A stretch of DNA of 64,000 nt. Source: DAHUYF01 sp035945115 (GTDB lineage: Bacteria > Pseudomonadota > Alphaproteobacteria > ATCC43930 > CGMCC-115725). The notes under the pieces were generated by a model. That model did not search any database. It was not told the origin of the DNA and saw nothing but the letters and a program-made list of their open reading frames with translations. Below are positions 1-8,504 of the stretch, in pieces. The translations under genes and the position numbers were made by a program. Each line of letters begins with the position of its first letter. The stretch's first letter is position 1. The DNA lies in NCBI GenBank assembly GCA_035945115.1, contig DASZAN010000024.1, positions 14,735 to 78,734 on the forward strand, in the 5' to 3' direction.

Positions 1-271
1 TACTGCCGACCAGCTCTGACGACGGCACCGCGAGGATCGTTACATCGACTTTGTCGGGGGACTGGCCGATCGTGGCATGGGCAGGATGACCGAAGACCTC
101 GCTCCGACGCGGATTGATCGGCACGATTCGACCGCCGAACCGATGCTTGGTCAGGAAGTACATGATCCGGCCACCGAACTTGTCCCGGTTGTCCGACGCG
201 CCGAATACCGCGACCGAGCGCGGATGGAGGATTTCCCTGATCGATAGCCGCGGCGGGGCGCGCTCCATCAT
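1..271 (-). CDS. NDP-forming acyl-CoA synthetase, N-terminal part (cut by window edge)
   Basis: Only the first ~90 residues are in the window; the gene runs off its left end. The translation begins MMERAPPRLSIREILHPRSV and continues with VAVFGASDN and GGRIVPINPRR, the Rossmann CoA-binding domain typical of NDP-forming acetyl/acyl-CoA synthetases and acetate-CoA ligases. These proteins make acyl-CoA thioesters with release of ADP or AMP; the substrate cannot be judged from this fragment. It lies 8 bp downstream of the acyl-CoA dehydrogenase on the same strand, so the two probably share a transcript with the enoyl-CoA hydratase for acid catabolism. The start is the first of two adjacent ATG codons. 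Confidence 0.8.
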   Translation of the reverse strand, partial: MMERAPPRLSIREILHPRSVAVFGASDNRDKFGGRIMYFLTKHRFGGRIVPINPRRSEVFGHPAHATIGQSPDKVDVTILAVPSSELVGS

Positions 272-279
272 CGCGATCC

Positions 280-1428
280 TCAGGTGAAGGCCGCGGTGCC
301 GAAGAGCTCGCGCCCCACGATGAGGCGCTGAATACCGGAGGTGCCGTCGATCACCGTCAGCATCCGGCAATCGCGCCAGCACCGCTCGACGCCAGCTTCG
401 CGCGCGAGACCCTGCGCACCCATGCAGTCCATCGCGGTATGGCAGACCTCGACGGCGGTCTCGGTCGCGAAGAACTTCGCCATTGCGACCTCACCCGGCA
501 CCCGGCGGCCGGCATCGAGCGAGCCCAGCGCGCGCAAGGCCAGGAGCCGCGCGGCCTCCAGCTTCGCCGTTGCCTCGGCAAGCGCCGACTGGATCGCCTG
601 GAACTTCGCCAGCGGCCGGCCGAAGGCGTAGCGGTCTTTCGCATAGGCGATGGACTTGGCAAGCGCGCGTCGCGCGATCCCCACCGCCTGCATCGCCACG
701 AAGGCGCGCGAGGCCTCGATGCCCCGGTTGAACTGCTCCGCGCCTAAGCCGGCCTCGCCGAGCAAATTCTCTTTCGGCACGCGCACGCCCCTGAACCGCA
801 ACTCCGCAAAGGAGACACCTTCCATGCCCACCGCTTCGAGCTCGCGGCTCTCCCAGGGCGATTGCCCGCGATCGAGCACCAGGCGGCTGGTCTTCGGCTT
901 TCCGTCGGCGCCGTCGCCGCTCACCACCAGCAGCGTGATGAGATCGCTCACGCCACCAAGCTTGATCCATTTCTTGACGCCGTCCACGCGGAAGGTGCCG
1001 TCCTCCTCCATCGCCCTAGTCTTCAAGCCGCGGAGGTCGGAACCCGCTTGAGGCTCGGTAATCGCCGCGGTGGAGACCATCTCGCCCGAGAAGAGGCGCG
1101 GCAGCCAGCGCGCCTTCTGCTCGGGCGTGCCCAGATAGTTGATGGTCCGCGGCGGCACGATCTCGCCGAGGATCAGAGGGCCGTCCGCCAAAGACTCCAG
1201 CAGCAGCCCGTAGTCGACGTAGCTCATGCCGGCTCCGCCGATGTCCCGGGTGATGGTGCTGCCCAGGTAGCCGAGCGGCCTCAGCGCGCGGTAAATCCTG
1301 CGCCACTCGTCCGCGCTCAGCTTCTCGCCGCGCGGCAGCGCATCGGCGATCGGTGCCACTTCCTGAGCCACGGTTGCCCGCGCCCGCTCTTGCAGCTCAA
1401 GCTGCCACTTGCTCGGCTCGAAGTCCAA
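280..1428 (-). CDS. acyl-CoA dehydrogenase
   Basis: FAD-dependent alpha,beta-dehydrogenation of an acyl-CoA. The ~382-residue product has the usual family length. Signatures are ITEPQAGSDLRG in the middle beta-domain, KKWIKLGG after it, and the C-terminal helices with DRYAFGRPLAKFQAIQ and CMGAQGLAREAGVERCWRD, ending in a DGTSGIQRLIVGRE motif. I chose the TTG at 1428, which overlaps the stop of the upstream enoyl-CoA hydratase; the frame stays open to 1554, but that would overlap the neighbour by more than 100 bp with a low-complexity N-terminus. The gene is sandwiched between an enoyl-CoA hydratase and an acyl-CoA synthetase, a beta-oxidation-like trio. Chain-length or branched specificity is unknown. 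Confidence 0.93.
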   Translation of the reverse strand: MDFEPSKWQLELQERARATVAQEVAPIADALPRGEKLSADEWRRIYRALRPLGYLGSTITRDIGGAGMSYVDYGLLLESLADGPLILGEIVPPRTINYLGTPEQKARWLPRLFSGEMVSTAAITEPQAGSDLRGLKTRAMEEDGTFRVDGVKKWIKLGGVSDLITLLVVSGDGADGKPKTSRLVLDRGQSPWESRELEAVGMEGVSFAELRFRGVRVPKENLLGEAGLGAEQFNRGIEASRAFVAMQAVGIARRALAKSIAYAKDRYAFGRPLAKFQAIQSALAEATAKLEAARLLALRALGSLDAGRRVPGEVAMAKFFATETAVEVCHTAMDCMGAQGLAREAGVERCWRDCRMLTVIDGTSGIQRLIVGRELFGTAAFT

Positions 1429-1429
1429 C

Positions 1430-2209
1430 TCAGCACCCCTCGAAGCGCGGCTTCCGCTTCTCTTTGAAGGCGGCGAGCCCCTCGTTGTAGTCGTGCGATC
1501 CTTGAGTCTTCTCAGACCAATAGGTCTCAAGATGACGCGCGGCAACAACGCCATCCGCGTACTGGGCGTGGATCGCCTCCTTGATGGAGCGGAACACCAG
1601 CGGGGCGCCCGTGGCTACGCGCGCGGCGACGGCAGTGATCTCCGCCTCGAATTTCTCCTCCGGCACGACGCGGCTCACGAGCCCCAAGTCCTTCGCCGCG
1701 GCGGCGCCGATGTCCTCGCCGAGGATCAGCATATCGAGCGCGCGGTTGCGGCCGATGTAGTGGCATAGCCGCACCAAGCTCATGCCCCAGCTCGGCACGA
1801 TGCCAATGTAGGCGTCGGCGGTGCGGAACTTGGCGGTGTCGGATGCGATCCGCACGTCGCAGGCCGCGGCGATGGCAAAGCCGCCACCAATGCACCAGCC
1901 GCGGATCCCGGCGATCACCGGCTTTGGAAAAGTCTCGATTCGGTCGACGAGCGCGCGACCCGCGTCGCGAAAAGCTGTCGAAGGATCGGGCTCGCCCTTG
2001 GGCTTCTCGTTGAGGTCGGCACCCGCACAAAAGGCGCGATTGCCCGAGCCCGTCAGCACGACAGCGCGTGTCTCATCGCGCTTCGCCAGCTCGTCAAGGG
2101 CTGTTAGGAGCTCGCCTAGTACCTTCGGCGAAACGGTGTTGAGCGGCGGTCGGTTGATCGTGATGATCGAAACGCGATCGGAATGATCGAGCCGGATGGT
2201 CTGGAACAC
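1430..2209 (-). CDS. enoyl-CoA hydratase/isomerase family protein
   Basis: Crotonase-fold protein of 259 residues, starting MFQTIRLDHSDRVSIITINR. The oxyanion-hole segments are visible as NRAFCAGADLNE (about residue 60) and RGWCIGGGFAIAAACDVRIA (about residues 100-120). The usual second catalytic acid of hydratases falls in AYIGIVPSWGMS, which is not the canonical PE..G pattern, so the reaction could be hydration, isomerisation or another crotonase chemistry. The start is a GTG preceded by an AGGAGAGGGAG-type ribosome site. Its stop overlaps the TTG start of the acyl-CoA dehydrogenase, so the two are translationally coupled. Confidence 0.92.
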   Translation of the reverse strand: MFQTIRLDHSDRVSIITINRPPLNTVSPKVLGELLTALDELAKRDETRAVVLTGSGNRAFCAGADLNEKPKGEPDPSTAFRDAGRALVDRIETFPKPVIAGIRGWCIGGGFAIAAACDVRIASDTAKFRTADAYIGIVPSWGMSLVRLCHYIGRNRALDMLILGEDIGAAAAKDLGLVSRVVPEEKFEAEITAVAARVATGAPLVFRSIKEAIHAQYADGVVAARHLETYWSEKTQGSHDYNEGLAAFKEKRKPRFEGC

Positions 2210-2314
2210 GAGCTCCCTCTCCTCCGCGTCGGTCTGTTTCTACATCGAATAGCACCACCGGTCGCAGGCGGCGATTAAGGTGTCCTGCAGCCCGCCGGGG
2301 TTAATCTCCAGGTT

Positions 2315-2328
2315 ACTAGTTGACTAGT
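2315..2328. promoter_or_regulatory. candidate GntR-type operator, ACTAGT-TG-ACTAGT
   Basis: The 14-bp near-perfect inverted repeat ACTAGTTGACTAGT lies in the divergent promoter region between the enoyl-CoA hydratase (minus) and the Rieske oxygenase (plus). FCD-type GntR proteins commonly bind short sites of the form TNGT-N-ACNA, which this resembles. It overlaps a TTGACT that could be a -35 element (2320-2325). A GntR regulator is the third gene of the rightward operon, so autoregulation and control of both operons is a reasonable inference; it is not demonstrated. Confidence 0.4.
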
Positions 2329-2413
2329 TTTCCGTCCAGGTATTTGCTTCTGGGAAGCTCGCGCGGCGCGTGGCCGGACGACGCGTATTCTCAAAGGAGG
2401 GGCGACCAGCGCC

Positions 2414-3598
2414 ATGAACGACATCTTTGCGCCGGAGCATTTCACCGCGGTGCGGCGGCCGCTCACCCAGGCCTCGACATTGCCGGGCTGGTGCTATGCC
2501 GACGGCGGTTGGTATGCGCGCGAAATCGAGGCGATCTTCCGCCGCGAATGGCTGTGCATTGGCCGCGTCGAACAGATCCCGCAGATCGGCGATTTCTACA
2601 CCCGCACCCTTATCGAGCAGCCGCTGATCGTCGTGCGCGACACCCAGGGCGAGGTGCTCGTCCATTCTGCGGTGTGTCGTCATCGCGGCGCCATCGTCAG
2701 CCAAGGCGAGGGGCGTTGCCGCTCATTCGTCTGCCCCTATCACAGCTGGACCTACGCGCTCACGGGCGAGCTTGTCGGCACGCCCGGCAAGCCGCCGCCG
2801 ATGGACGCCGCTGAGGGCTTCCGCAAGAGCGACTACGGGCTCACGCCGATCCGCGCTGAGGAGTGGGCAGGCTTCATTTTCATCACCTTCAACGAGGCGG
2901 CGCCGCCACTGCTCGAATGGCTCGGCGATCTGCCGGCCTTCCTCGCGAATTACGATGTCGCCCAGATGCAGTGGACTCATCAAGACGTCTATGAGGTGGA
3001 CTGCAATTGGAAAGTTTGGCTCGAGAACGCGTTCGAGAATTATCACGCGCCGACCATCCACCGGAAGCACATGGACCCACACAATCCGCAGAATTGGTCG
3101 TTCGAGGCGGGACAGAGCGGACCGTGGGAAGCGATGCACAGCCGGCGCAGCATCGTCGCCTATTCCGGCCTGCCGCCGGTGGAAGGGCTTACGGAGAAGC
3201 AGGCCGCCGGCCTCTATCACATCTGGGTCAAGCCCAGCGTGCAGATCATCCTGACCTCGTCCTACATGAAGTTCCGCCAGTATTTCCCGGAAGGTGCCGG
3301 CAAGCTACGGCTTTACGAGAACTGGACATTCCCGAAGACAACAGTGGCGCGCACCGATTTCGGCGAAACCGTCGGCCCGGCCTATTACGACAAATACAGC
3401 GAGATCGTGCGCGAGGATCTGCAAATCAATCCCGTCGTACAGCGCGGCATGCGCTCAGGCGCCTTCCGCCCCGGCCGCTATTCGCCCGAAGAGTTCATCG
3501 TCCACCGCATCGCCAATTACGTCGTCGACCGCGTTGTGGGGCCGGAGGGCAGCCGGCGGAGCGGTGATCACAGCGTCATCCCGCAAGCCGCCGAATAG
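2414..3598 (+). CDS. aromatic-ring-hydroxylating dioxygenase alpha subunit (Rieske non-haem iron oxygenase)
   Basis: 394-residue Rieske oxygenase large subunit. The [2Fe-2S] motif is C-R-H near residue 88 and C-P-Y-H about 18 residues later (VCRHRGAIVSQ ... FVCPYHSWTY). The catalytic domain shows NWKVWLENAFENYHAPTIHR, containing the conserved D/E-N-Y-H iron-ligand region. A Shine-Dalgarno AAAGGAGG precedes the ATG. No beta subunit, ferredoxin or reductase gene is adjacent, so it is probably an alpha-only oxygenase using electron carriers encoded elsewhere. It is co-directional with a D-2-hydroxyacid dehydrogenase and a GntR regulator. Such alpha-only enzymes act on aromatics, quaternary amines or choline-like compounds; the substrate is not readable from sequence. 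Confidence 0.93.
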   Translation: MNDIFAPEHFTAVRRPLTQASTLPGWCYADGGWYAREIEAIFRREWLCIGRVEQIPQIGDFYTRTLIEQPLIVVRDTQGEVLVHSAVCRHRGAIVSQGEGRCRSFVCPYHSWTYALTGELVGTPGKPPPMDAAEGFRKSDYGLTPIRAEEWAGFIFITFNEAAPPLLEWLGDLPAFLANYDVAQMQWTHQDVYEVDCNWKVWLENAFENYHAPTIHRKHMDPHNPQNWSFEAGQSGPWEAMHSRRSIVAYSGLPPVEGLTEKQAAGLYHIWVKPSVQIILTSSYMKFRQYFPEGAGKLRLYENWTFPKTTVARTDFGETVGPAYYDKYSEIVREDLQINPVVQRGMRSGAFRPGRYSPEEFIVHRIANYVVDRVVGPEGSRRSGDHSVIPQAAE

Positions 3599-3614
3599 AG
3601 GCAAAGCGCGCAGC

Positions 3615-4637
3615 ATGTCATCTGCTCCCCGGACCGCCTATTCCAAGAGCAACCCGTTCCGCGTGCACGTCGAGAACTCGCGTTCGCTCCAGCCGGTCTT
3701 CATCGTCTTTCCCGAGCAGTACCAGGCAGCGCTCAAGCGCCATTCCGATCTCGCGCCCATCGTCATGACGACGATGGGCTACGATCTCGAGAACTACCAC
3801 GCCGCCATGCGCGATGCCGACGCGTTGATCAGCTATCGCTTTCCCAAGGAAGGCATGGCCGAGGCCGCGCCGCGGCTCAAATGGATCCAGGTGCTAGGCG
3901 CAGGCGTCGACTACCTGCTGCCGCTCGACTGGCTGCCACCTAGGGTAGCCCTCACGACCAACAGCGGCGCGCATGTGCCGAAGGCAGCACAATCAGCCCT
4001 GATGGCGCTCCTGATGCTGAACGCGCGCATCCCGTATCTCGTGACCAGCCAGCGCAAGCACGAATGGAACCGCGTCTTCACCGCGACGCTCGAGGGCAAG
4101 ACGCTCCTGATCGTAGGCGCCGGGCGGATCGGCGGCGGAGCGGCCGAGCAGGCGAAGAAATTCGCCATGCGCGTGCTTGCCACGCGTCGCGGCGGCGCGC
4201 CGCAGCCGGGGGTCGATGAGATGCATCCGCCCGATGCGCTCCATGCGCTGCTGCCGCGCGCCGATTTCGTGCTCTTGAACCTCGCGCTCACTCCCGAGAC
4301 AAAGTTCGTGATGGGACAGCGCGAGTTCTGGCTGATGAAGCGCGGCGCCGCCTTCATCAATATGTCGCGCGGCGGCCTCGTCGACCTCAACGCGCTCGCC
4401 TACTGCCTGCGCGAAGGTCGACTGAGCGGCGCAATGATCGACGTGACGCTGCCCGAGCCGCTGCCGGCGGATTCGCCGATCTGGGACGCGCCAAACCTTA
4501 TCATCACGCCGCATGTGCTGTCCGATGACATCGAGCAATACGTGCCGCGCACGCTCGACATCTTCTTCGATAACGTGCGGCGTCACATCGAGGGTCGACC
4601 GCTGCACAACCTCGTTGATCTCGCGCGCGAGTATTGA
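3615..4637 (+). CDS. D-2-hydroxyacid dehydrogenase, NAD(P)-binding
   Basis: 340 residues of the D-isomer-specific 2-hydroxyacid dehydrogenase family, interconverting 2-oxoacids and D-2-hydroxyacids. Seen in order: a substrate-domain segment LKWIQVLGAGVDYL; the Rossmann motif LLIVGAGRIGGGAAEQAKKF; NMSRGGLVDLNAL with the substrate arginine; DVTLPEPLPADSPIWD; and ITPHVLSDD with the catalytic histidine. The frame is open upstream to 3294, but that overlaps the Rieske gene; the ATG at 3615 follows GAGGCAAAG and leaves a 16-bp gap, fitting operon structure. Spacing to the oxygenase suggests joint action on one substrate, which is inference. Confidence 0.92.
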   Translation: MSSAPRTAYSKSNPFRVHVENSRSLQPVFIVFPEQYQAALKRHSDLAPIVMTTMGYDLENYHAAMRDADALISYRFPKEGMAEAAPRLKWIQVLGAGVDYLLPLDWLPPRVALTTNSGAHVPKAAQSALMALLMLNARIPYLVTSQRKHEWNRVFTATLEGKTLLIVGAGRIGGGAAEQAKKFAMRVLATRRGGAPQPGVDEMHPPDALHALLPRADFVLLNLALTPETKFVMGQREFWLMKRGAAFINMSRGGLVDLNALAYCLREGRLSGAMIDVTLPEPLPADSPIWDAPNLIITPHVLSDDIEQYVPRTLDIFFDNVRRHIEGRPLHNLVDLAREY

Positions 4638-4741
4638 GTGGCAACCGCCGACGCCCCAACATCGGCGAAGAACCTCGCCGCCGGCTGGCTCGCGTGCGCG
4701 ATGGCGAATGGCGATCCCGCGCCGGCGCGCACCACCCGGCC

Positions 4742-5404
4742 ATGAGCCAATCCGCCGACATGAGAGGGGCCGACGAAAAGGCAACGGTCACCGCCTATCG
4801 CGAGATCAAGAACCGCATTCTCGACCTGCGCTATCCCTCCGGCACCAAGCTCTCCGAGACGCGGATCGCCGCCGAGCTCGGTCTCGGCCGCTCGCCCATC
4901 CGCAGCGCGCTCGCTCGCCTCAAGGAAGAAGGCTGGGTGGCGATCACGCCGCAGAGCGGAACCTACGTAAAGGCGCTGACCGCCCGGGACATCGCGGATG
5001 TGCTGGAGCTCCGCCTCCTGCTCGAGGCGCACGTCGTCGAGCGCGCCACCTCGCGCATTTCCGAGCTCGAGCTCCAGGGCCTCAAACGGGCACTAGCGAT
5101 GCTGGCGCCGCATATCATCGAGGGCCGGCTCGACGAATTCATCGAGCTTGACGACCAGATCCATTCCGCCATTTACCGGGCTGCCGACAACAACCTGATC
5201 GCCACGATCCTCTATCAGCTTCGCGAGAAGATCCGCTGGATCATGCCGACCAGCGCCGCAACGCGCGAGCGGCAGAAGCGGGCATTGCGCGAACTCGAAG
5301 CCATCGTCGAGGCGCTGCAATCGCGCGATGCCGCCGCCGCTGTCGCGCGCATGCGCGAGCACGTCCGCAATGCTGCAGCATTTGATGCTGAGGCGGAGGA
5401 ATAG
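4742..5404 (+). CDS. GntR-family transcriptional regulator with FCD domain
   Basis: 220 residues. The N-terminal winged helix (about residues 15-80) carries the typical LSETRIAAELGLGRSPIRSA recognition segment and SGTYVKALTARDI wing. The C-terminal half (ELRLLLEAHVVERA ... LDDQIHSAIYRAADN) is the all-helical FCD ligand-binding domain, with D and H residues that often bind a metal or acid effector. It is the last gene of the Rieske/2-hydroxyacid dehydrogenase operon, so it probably represses that operon until an acid ligand binds. The start at 4742 gives normal family length; the frame extends upstream to a TTG at 4634 that overlaps the previous stop and would add a basic tail of 36 residues. 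Confidence 0.9.
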   Translation: MSQSADMRGADEKATVTAYREIKNRILDLRYPSGTKLSETRIAAELGLGRSPIRSALARLKEEGWVAITPQSGTYVKALTARDIADVLELRLLLEAHVVERATSRISELELQGLKRALAMLAPHIIEGRLDEFIELDDQIHSAIYRAADNNLIATILYQLREKIRWIMPTSAATRERQKRALRELEAIVEALQSRDAAAAVARMREHVRNAAAFDAEAEE

Positions 5405-5774
5405 AACAGTCGCCGGCCTTCAGCAGCGGCCGCACCGCTATGTGCGTGAAAGAGGTATCCCATCGGCATGGGCGCGCAGGTGCAGCGGCGGTGGGCCGAC
5501 GCGCGCTCGGGGCTTTGCTGGTGAGGTGACGTCTGACAACCCCCGCGACGTCCGAATTTGGCACAACTCGGAAGAAAGAGTTTCGTCGACTTAGGTCCGC
5601 TTGCCCACGGTTTGCGGACTCTTAGCGATCGACGAGTCACTTCTCAGAAGTGCCAATGCCGACGTCGGACTGGCCGTCTGTCGGGCGGCTGCTTGTCTCA
5701 ACCCGCGTCTGTCTCTAAGGCTCGCGGCGGTTGGGGGCCGAGGGAACGCCGCGACGCATAACTGGGAGGGGAAG
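5405..5774. other. intergenic region without a recognisable gene
   Basis: About 370 bp between the GntR gene and the next SDR. I see no convincing coding frame. It contains one copy of a 41-nt repeat (5560-5600) described separately. The last ~15 bp hold the ribosome site of the SDR. Confidence 0.6.
5560..5600 (+). repeat. 41-nt dispersed repeat, copy A
   Basis: Two conserved blocks, GGCACAACTCGGAAG and GACTTAGGTCCGC, are separated by a variable stretch. The same two blocks with identical spacing occur at 9960-10000. Both copies are in non-coding DNA. I know no function; it resembles fragments of degenerate dispersed repeats common in rhizobial genomes, which is recollection rather than a match result. 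Confidence 0.55.
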
Positions 5775-6530
5775 TTGGATCGTCTTGCGGGCAAGGTCGC
5801 TGTGATCACCGGCGCGGGCTCCGGCATCGGCCGGGCGTCGGCGCGCCTCTTCGTCGCGGAAGGCGCGAAGGTGGTGGTGGCGGACATCGACGAGGCGCTC
5901 GGTGATGCGAGCGCGAGCGAGGCGGGTGCCCGCTTCGTGCGCACCGACGTGACCGACGAAGCGAGCGTCGAGCGGATGGTGCGGCAAGCAAAGGACGCCT
6001 TCGGCCGTATCGACGTGCTGCTGAACTGCGCCGGCGGCTCGCTGCGCGAGGACAAGCCGGTCACCGAGGTCGATCTCAGGGTCTGGGACCACACCATCGG
6101 CCTCGACCTCAAAGGGCCGTTCCTTTGCTGCCGGCACGTCATCCCGGTGATGGTCGAGCAGGGCAAGGGCAGCGTAGTCAATTTCTCCTCGGTGGTGGCG
6201 CTGCGCGGCAACCACATCGCGCATGTCTACATCATGGCCAAGGGCGGGCTCATCGCCTTCACCCGCGCGCTGGCCGGCGCGTATTCGCCGAAGGGCGTCC
6301 GCGTCAACGCCGTCTGCCCCGGCGTGGTGCTGACGGAACGGGTCAAGAGCCGCTTCACCGACGGCAACCAGATCCGCTTCGGCGGCATCGACAACCTCGC
6401 CGAGCGCTATCCATTCGGTGTCGGCCAGCCGGAGGACATCGCCCATGTCGCGCTGTTCCTCGCCTCCGACGAATCACGCATGGTGAACGGCGCGGTGATC
6501 CCGGCCGAAGGCGGAATCTCCGCCTATTGA
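5775..6530 (+). CDS. short-chain dehydrogenase/reductase
   Basis: 251-residue classical SDR (NAD(P)-dependent alcohol/ketone oxidoreductase). Cofactor motif is VAVITGAGSGIGRASA near residue 8; NCAGG follows; the catalytic serine lies in VNFSSVVALRG and the YxxxK pair is in HVYIMAKGG. The C-terminus ends with MVNGAVIPAEGG. The likely start is the TTG at 5775, preceded by GGGAGGGGAAG at good spacing; the upstream open frame to 5601 runs through non-coding repeat sequence. It stands alone after the GntR gene and ahead of a PhyH-type oxygenase on the same strand. Substrate unknown. Confidence 0.9.
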   Translation: MDRLAGKVAVITGAGSGIGRASARLFVAEGAKVVVADIDEALGDASASEAGARFVRTDVTDEASVERMVRQAKDAFGRIDVLLNCAGGSLREDKPVTEVDLRVWDHTIGLDLKGPFLCCRHVIPVMVEQGKGSVVNFSSVVALRGNHIAHVYIMAKGGLIAFTRALAGAYSPKGVRVNAVCPGVVLTERVKSRFTDGNQIRFGGIDNLAERYPFGVGQPEDIAHVALFLASDESRMVNGAVIPAEGGISAY

Positions 6531-6605
6531 GGTCAGGCGCGTTCCGCACCGGCCAAAGAGCTGCTAGCCTTTGCTGCGATTGAGGCTCGTATGGAGGACC
6601 GCCGG

Positions 6606-7454
6606 ATGAAGGCCCTCACCCCGGAGCAAATGCTCGCCTATCGCCATGAGGGCTTCCTCTCGCCGATCTCGGCGCTCTCGCCGCAGGAAGTCGCGACCTG
6701 TCTGGCCGGCCTCGCGCGGCTCGAACAGGCACTGGGCTCGCCGGTCGCGGAAGCCGATATCAAGTGGCGCTCCCACGGCTATTCCCATTCGCCCTGGCTC
6801 AACGCGCTTATCCGCCACCCGCGCATTCTCGACGCCGTGGAGGATCTGATCGGTCCCGACATCCTGGTGTGGACGAGTACCTTCTTCATCAAGGAGCCGC
6901 ACTCGCCGACCTTCGCCGCCTGGCACCAGGACAGCACCTATTTCGGCCTGGAGCCGCAGGAGGAGGTCTGCGCGTGGGTCGCCTTGACCGATGCGACGCG
7001 GGAGGCCGGCTGCATGGAGCACCTCTCCAGCTGCGGCGCCCCGCGCCAGCTGCGCCACGCCCCGCTGCGCCTGGCGAACAGCATCAACCGCGCCGGCCAG
7101 ACGATCATGGAACCGTTCGACCAATCGAATCCCGTAGCGCTGGCGCTGCCCGCCGGATCCTTCTCGCTCCATCATGAGCTCAGCGTGCACCGCTCCGCGC
7201 CGAACCGCGCCGCGCACCGGCGCATCGGCATCGGCTTGAACTACATCCCGCCCCATGTGCGGGTGAACGGGTCCGTCCGCCTCTGCGCCATGCTGGTGCG
7301 CGGCGAGGACAAATACGGGCATTTTGAGCTGATCGAGCCCCCGGCTGCCGAGCGCGATGCCGCCTCGCTGGCGGTTCATCAACGCGTCAGCGACCAGTAC
7401 CGCAAGAACTACGACGAGCAGGTGCTGCGCCATGAGCAGAACTTCGCAATGTGA
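6606..7454 (+). CDS. phytanoyl-CoA dioxygenase (PhyH) family protein
   Basis: 282-residue Fe(II)/2-oxoglutarate-dependent oxygenase. The HxD pair of the iron triad is in AWHQDSTYFG (about residue 107), and the distal histidine is in SLHHELSVHRSAPNRA (about residues 186-200), followed by the arginine expected to bind 2-oxoglutarate. A ribosome site GGAGGA is 6-7 bp ahead of the ATG at 6606; an ATG at 6591 in the same frame overlaps that site and is less likely. The family hydroxylates diverse small molecules, including CoA esters, natural products and phosphonates. The neighbouring SDR could oxidise the alcohol it makes; that link is inference. Confidence 0.9.
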   Translation: MKALTPEQMLAYRHEGFLSPISALSPQEVATCLAGLARLEQALGSPVAEADIKWRSHGYSHSPWLNALIRHPRILDAVEDLIGPDILVWTSTFFIKEPHSPTFAAWHQDSTYFGLEPQEEVCAWVALTDATREAGCMEHLSSCGAPRQLRHAPLRLANSINRAGQTIMEPFDQSNPVALALPAGSFSLHHELSVHRSAPNRAAHRRIGIGLNYIPPHVRVNGSVRLCAMLVRGEDKYGHFELIEPPAAERDAASLAVHQRVSDQYRKNYDEQVLRHEQNFAM

Positions 7455-7491
7455 GCGAGTTCGCTCGTTTTCGCAAACCCGACGCGGACGT

Positions 7492-8265
7492 CTATGATCG
7501 ATCCCTCATCGATGCACGCTGAACCGACCGCTCCTGATCGCGTGAGTACATGCGAGCGAGACGCTCGGTCGAGACACCGAGCCAATAAAGCAGATGGATC
7601 TTCGTCCAGCCCCAGAGGGCAGCAGGCCAAGCTCGGTTCCGGAAGCGCCGTGCGGACGTTACAAGGGGCGGGTCGTCGATGCGGCAAGTCGGTCCTGCGC
7701 GCTCCAGGCGCCGGACGAACTCGTAATCTTCCATGATGGGCATTGGCTTGATGCCGCCGATCGCGTCATAGACCCGCCGCCGCACGAAGATGTCACTGTC
7801 TCCATAATAGAGCGCGAAGCGCCGGATCCACGCATAGACCGCCGCCAGCCGCCGCGCAAAGGGTGTGTCGAGATCGAAAACGACGCGGAAATTGCCGCCG
7901 GGAATTGCCGGGTCGCGGCTGAGTGCCGCGGCAATGGCGCTGAGCCCGCCGACCGGAAAACCGCTGTCGGCGTGCAGGAACAGCAGGATCTCGCCGGTTG
8001 CGGCTGCCGCTCCCGCGCGAAGCCCGCCGCCGCGTCCGCGTTCGGCCAGGATCACCGATGCGCCCATCTGTTCGGCGATCACTGGCGTTCCGTCATTGCT
8101 GCCGCCATCGGCGACGATGATCTCCCTGAGCTCAGGCTCGCGGTCCAGCGCAATGAGGAGCTGCGGAAGCCTTTCTGCCTCGTTGAGCGCGGGAATCACG
8201 ACGGAGATGCGGCCAGCGGCTCGGATGGTCGTGGGCATGCATGCGATAATCTGGTGTCGCCGCAT
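7492..8265 (-). CDS. family 2 glycosyltransferase, TIGR04283-like
   Basis: GT-A fold glycosyltransferase of 257 residues. Near the N-terminus are ISVVIPALNEAERLPQLL, the nucleotide-sugar site IVADGGSNDGT and the LFLHAD acidic motif; PMPIMEDYEFVRRLERAG is the acceptor-side ED motif. The overall pattern resembles the TIGR04283 group that often pairs with rSAM/selenodomain proteins, but no such partner is present here. No transmembrane helices are obvious. It converges on the PhyH gene with a 37-bp gap. An internal ATG at 8238 is an alternative start. Donor and acceptor are unknown. Confidence 0.85.
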   Translation of the reverse strand: MRRHQIIACMPTTIRAAGRISVVIPALNEAERLPQLLIALDREPELREIIVADGGSNDGTPVIAEQMGASVILAERGRGGGLRAGAAAATGEILLFLHADSGFPVGGLSAIAAALSRDPAIPGGNFRVVFDLDTPFARRLAAVYAWIRRFALYYGDSDIFVRRRVYDAIGGIKPMPIMEDYEFVRRLERAGPTCRIDDPPLVTSARRFRNRAWPAALWGWTKIHLLYWLGVSTERLARMYSRDQERSVQRASMRDRS

Positions 8266-8328
8266 GAAAAGGGTACAAGAGGTGCGCGGTCATACCCATG
8301 CCCACAGCATGTCAGGTGGTCCGCAATT

Positions 8329-8365
8329 GGCACGACTCGGAGGAAACGACGGCGAAGCGTGACGT
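8329..8365 (+). repeat. partial relative of the 41-nt repeat, copy B
   Basis: Begins GGCACGACTCGGAGGAAA, matching the first block of the copies at 5560 and 9960, but the second block is degraded (GACGTCTGC) and the spacing differs. It lies between the glycosyltransferase and NHL genes in non-coding DNA. Confidence 0.4.
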
Positions 8366-8467
8366 CTGCTTAGCCGCGCTCACCGGACCCTGTGCGTCGA
8401 CGGGGCTACTTCGCGCTGCAGCCACTCGTCGGCCTCCGGGCCGAGCGCATAGGGCGGTGACGCGAAT

Positions 8468-8495
8468 CTGGATTGCTTCGCTGCGCTCGCATGAC
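8468..8495. repeat. short intergenic repeat, half of an inverted-repeat family
   Basis: CTGGATTGCTTCGCTGCGCT followed by CGCATGAC. The same core occurs as both arms of an inverted repeat at 34696-34784. Sequences of this kind (ATTGC-TTCGC-GCTCGCAATGAC) are a widespread intergenic palindromic repeat in alphaproteobacteria; here only one arm remains, just downstream of the NHL gene. Confidence 0.5.
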
Positions 8496-8504
8496 AGACG
8501 CCCG

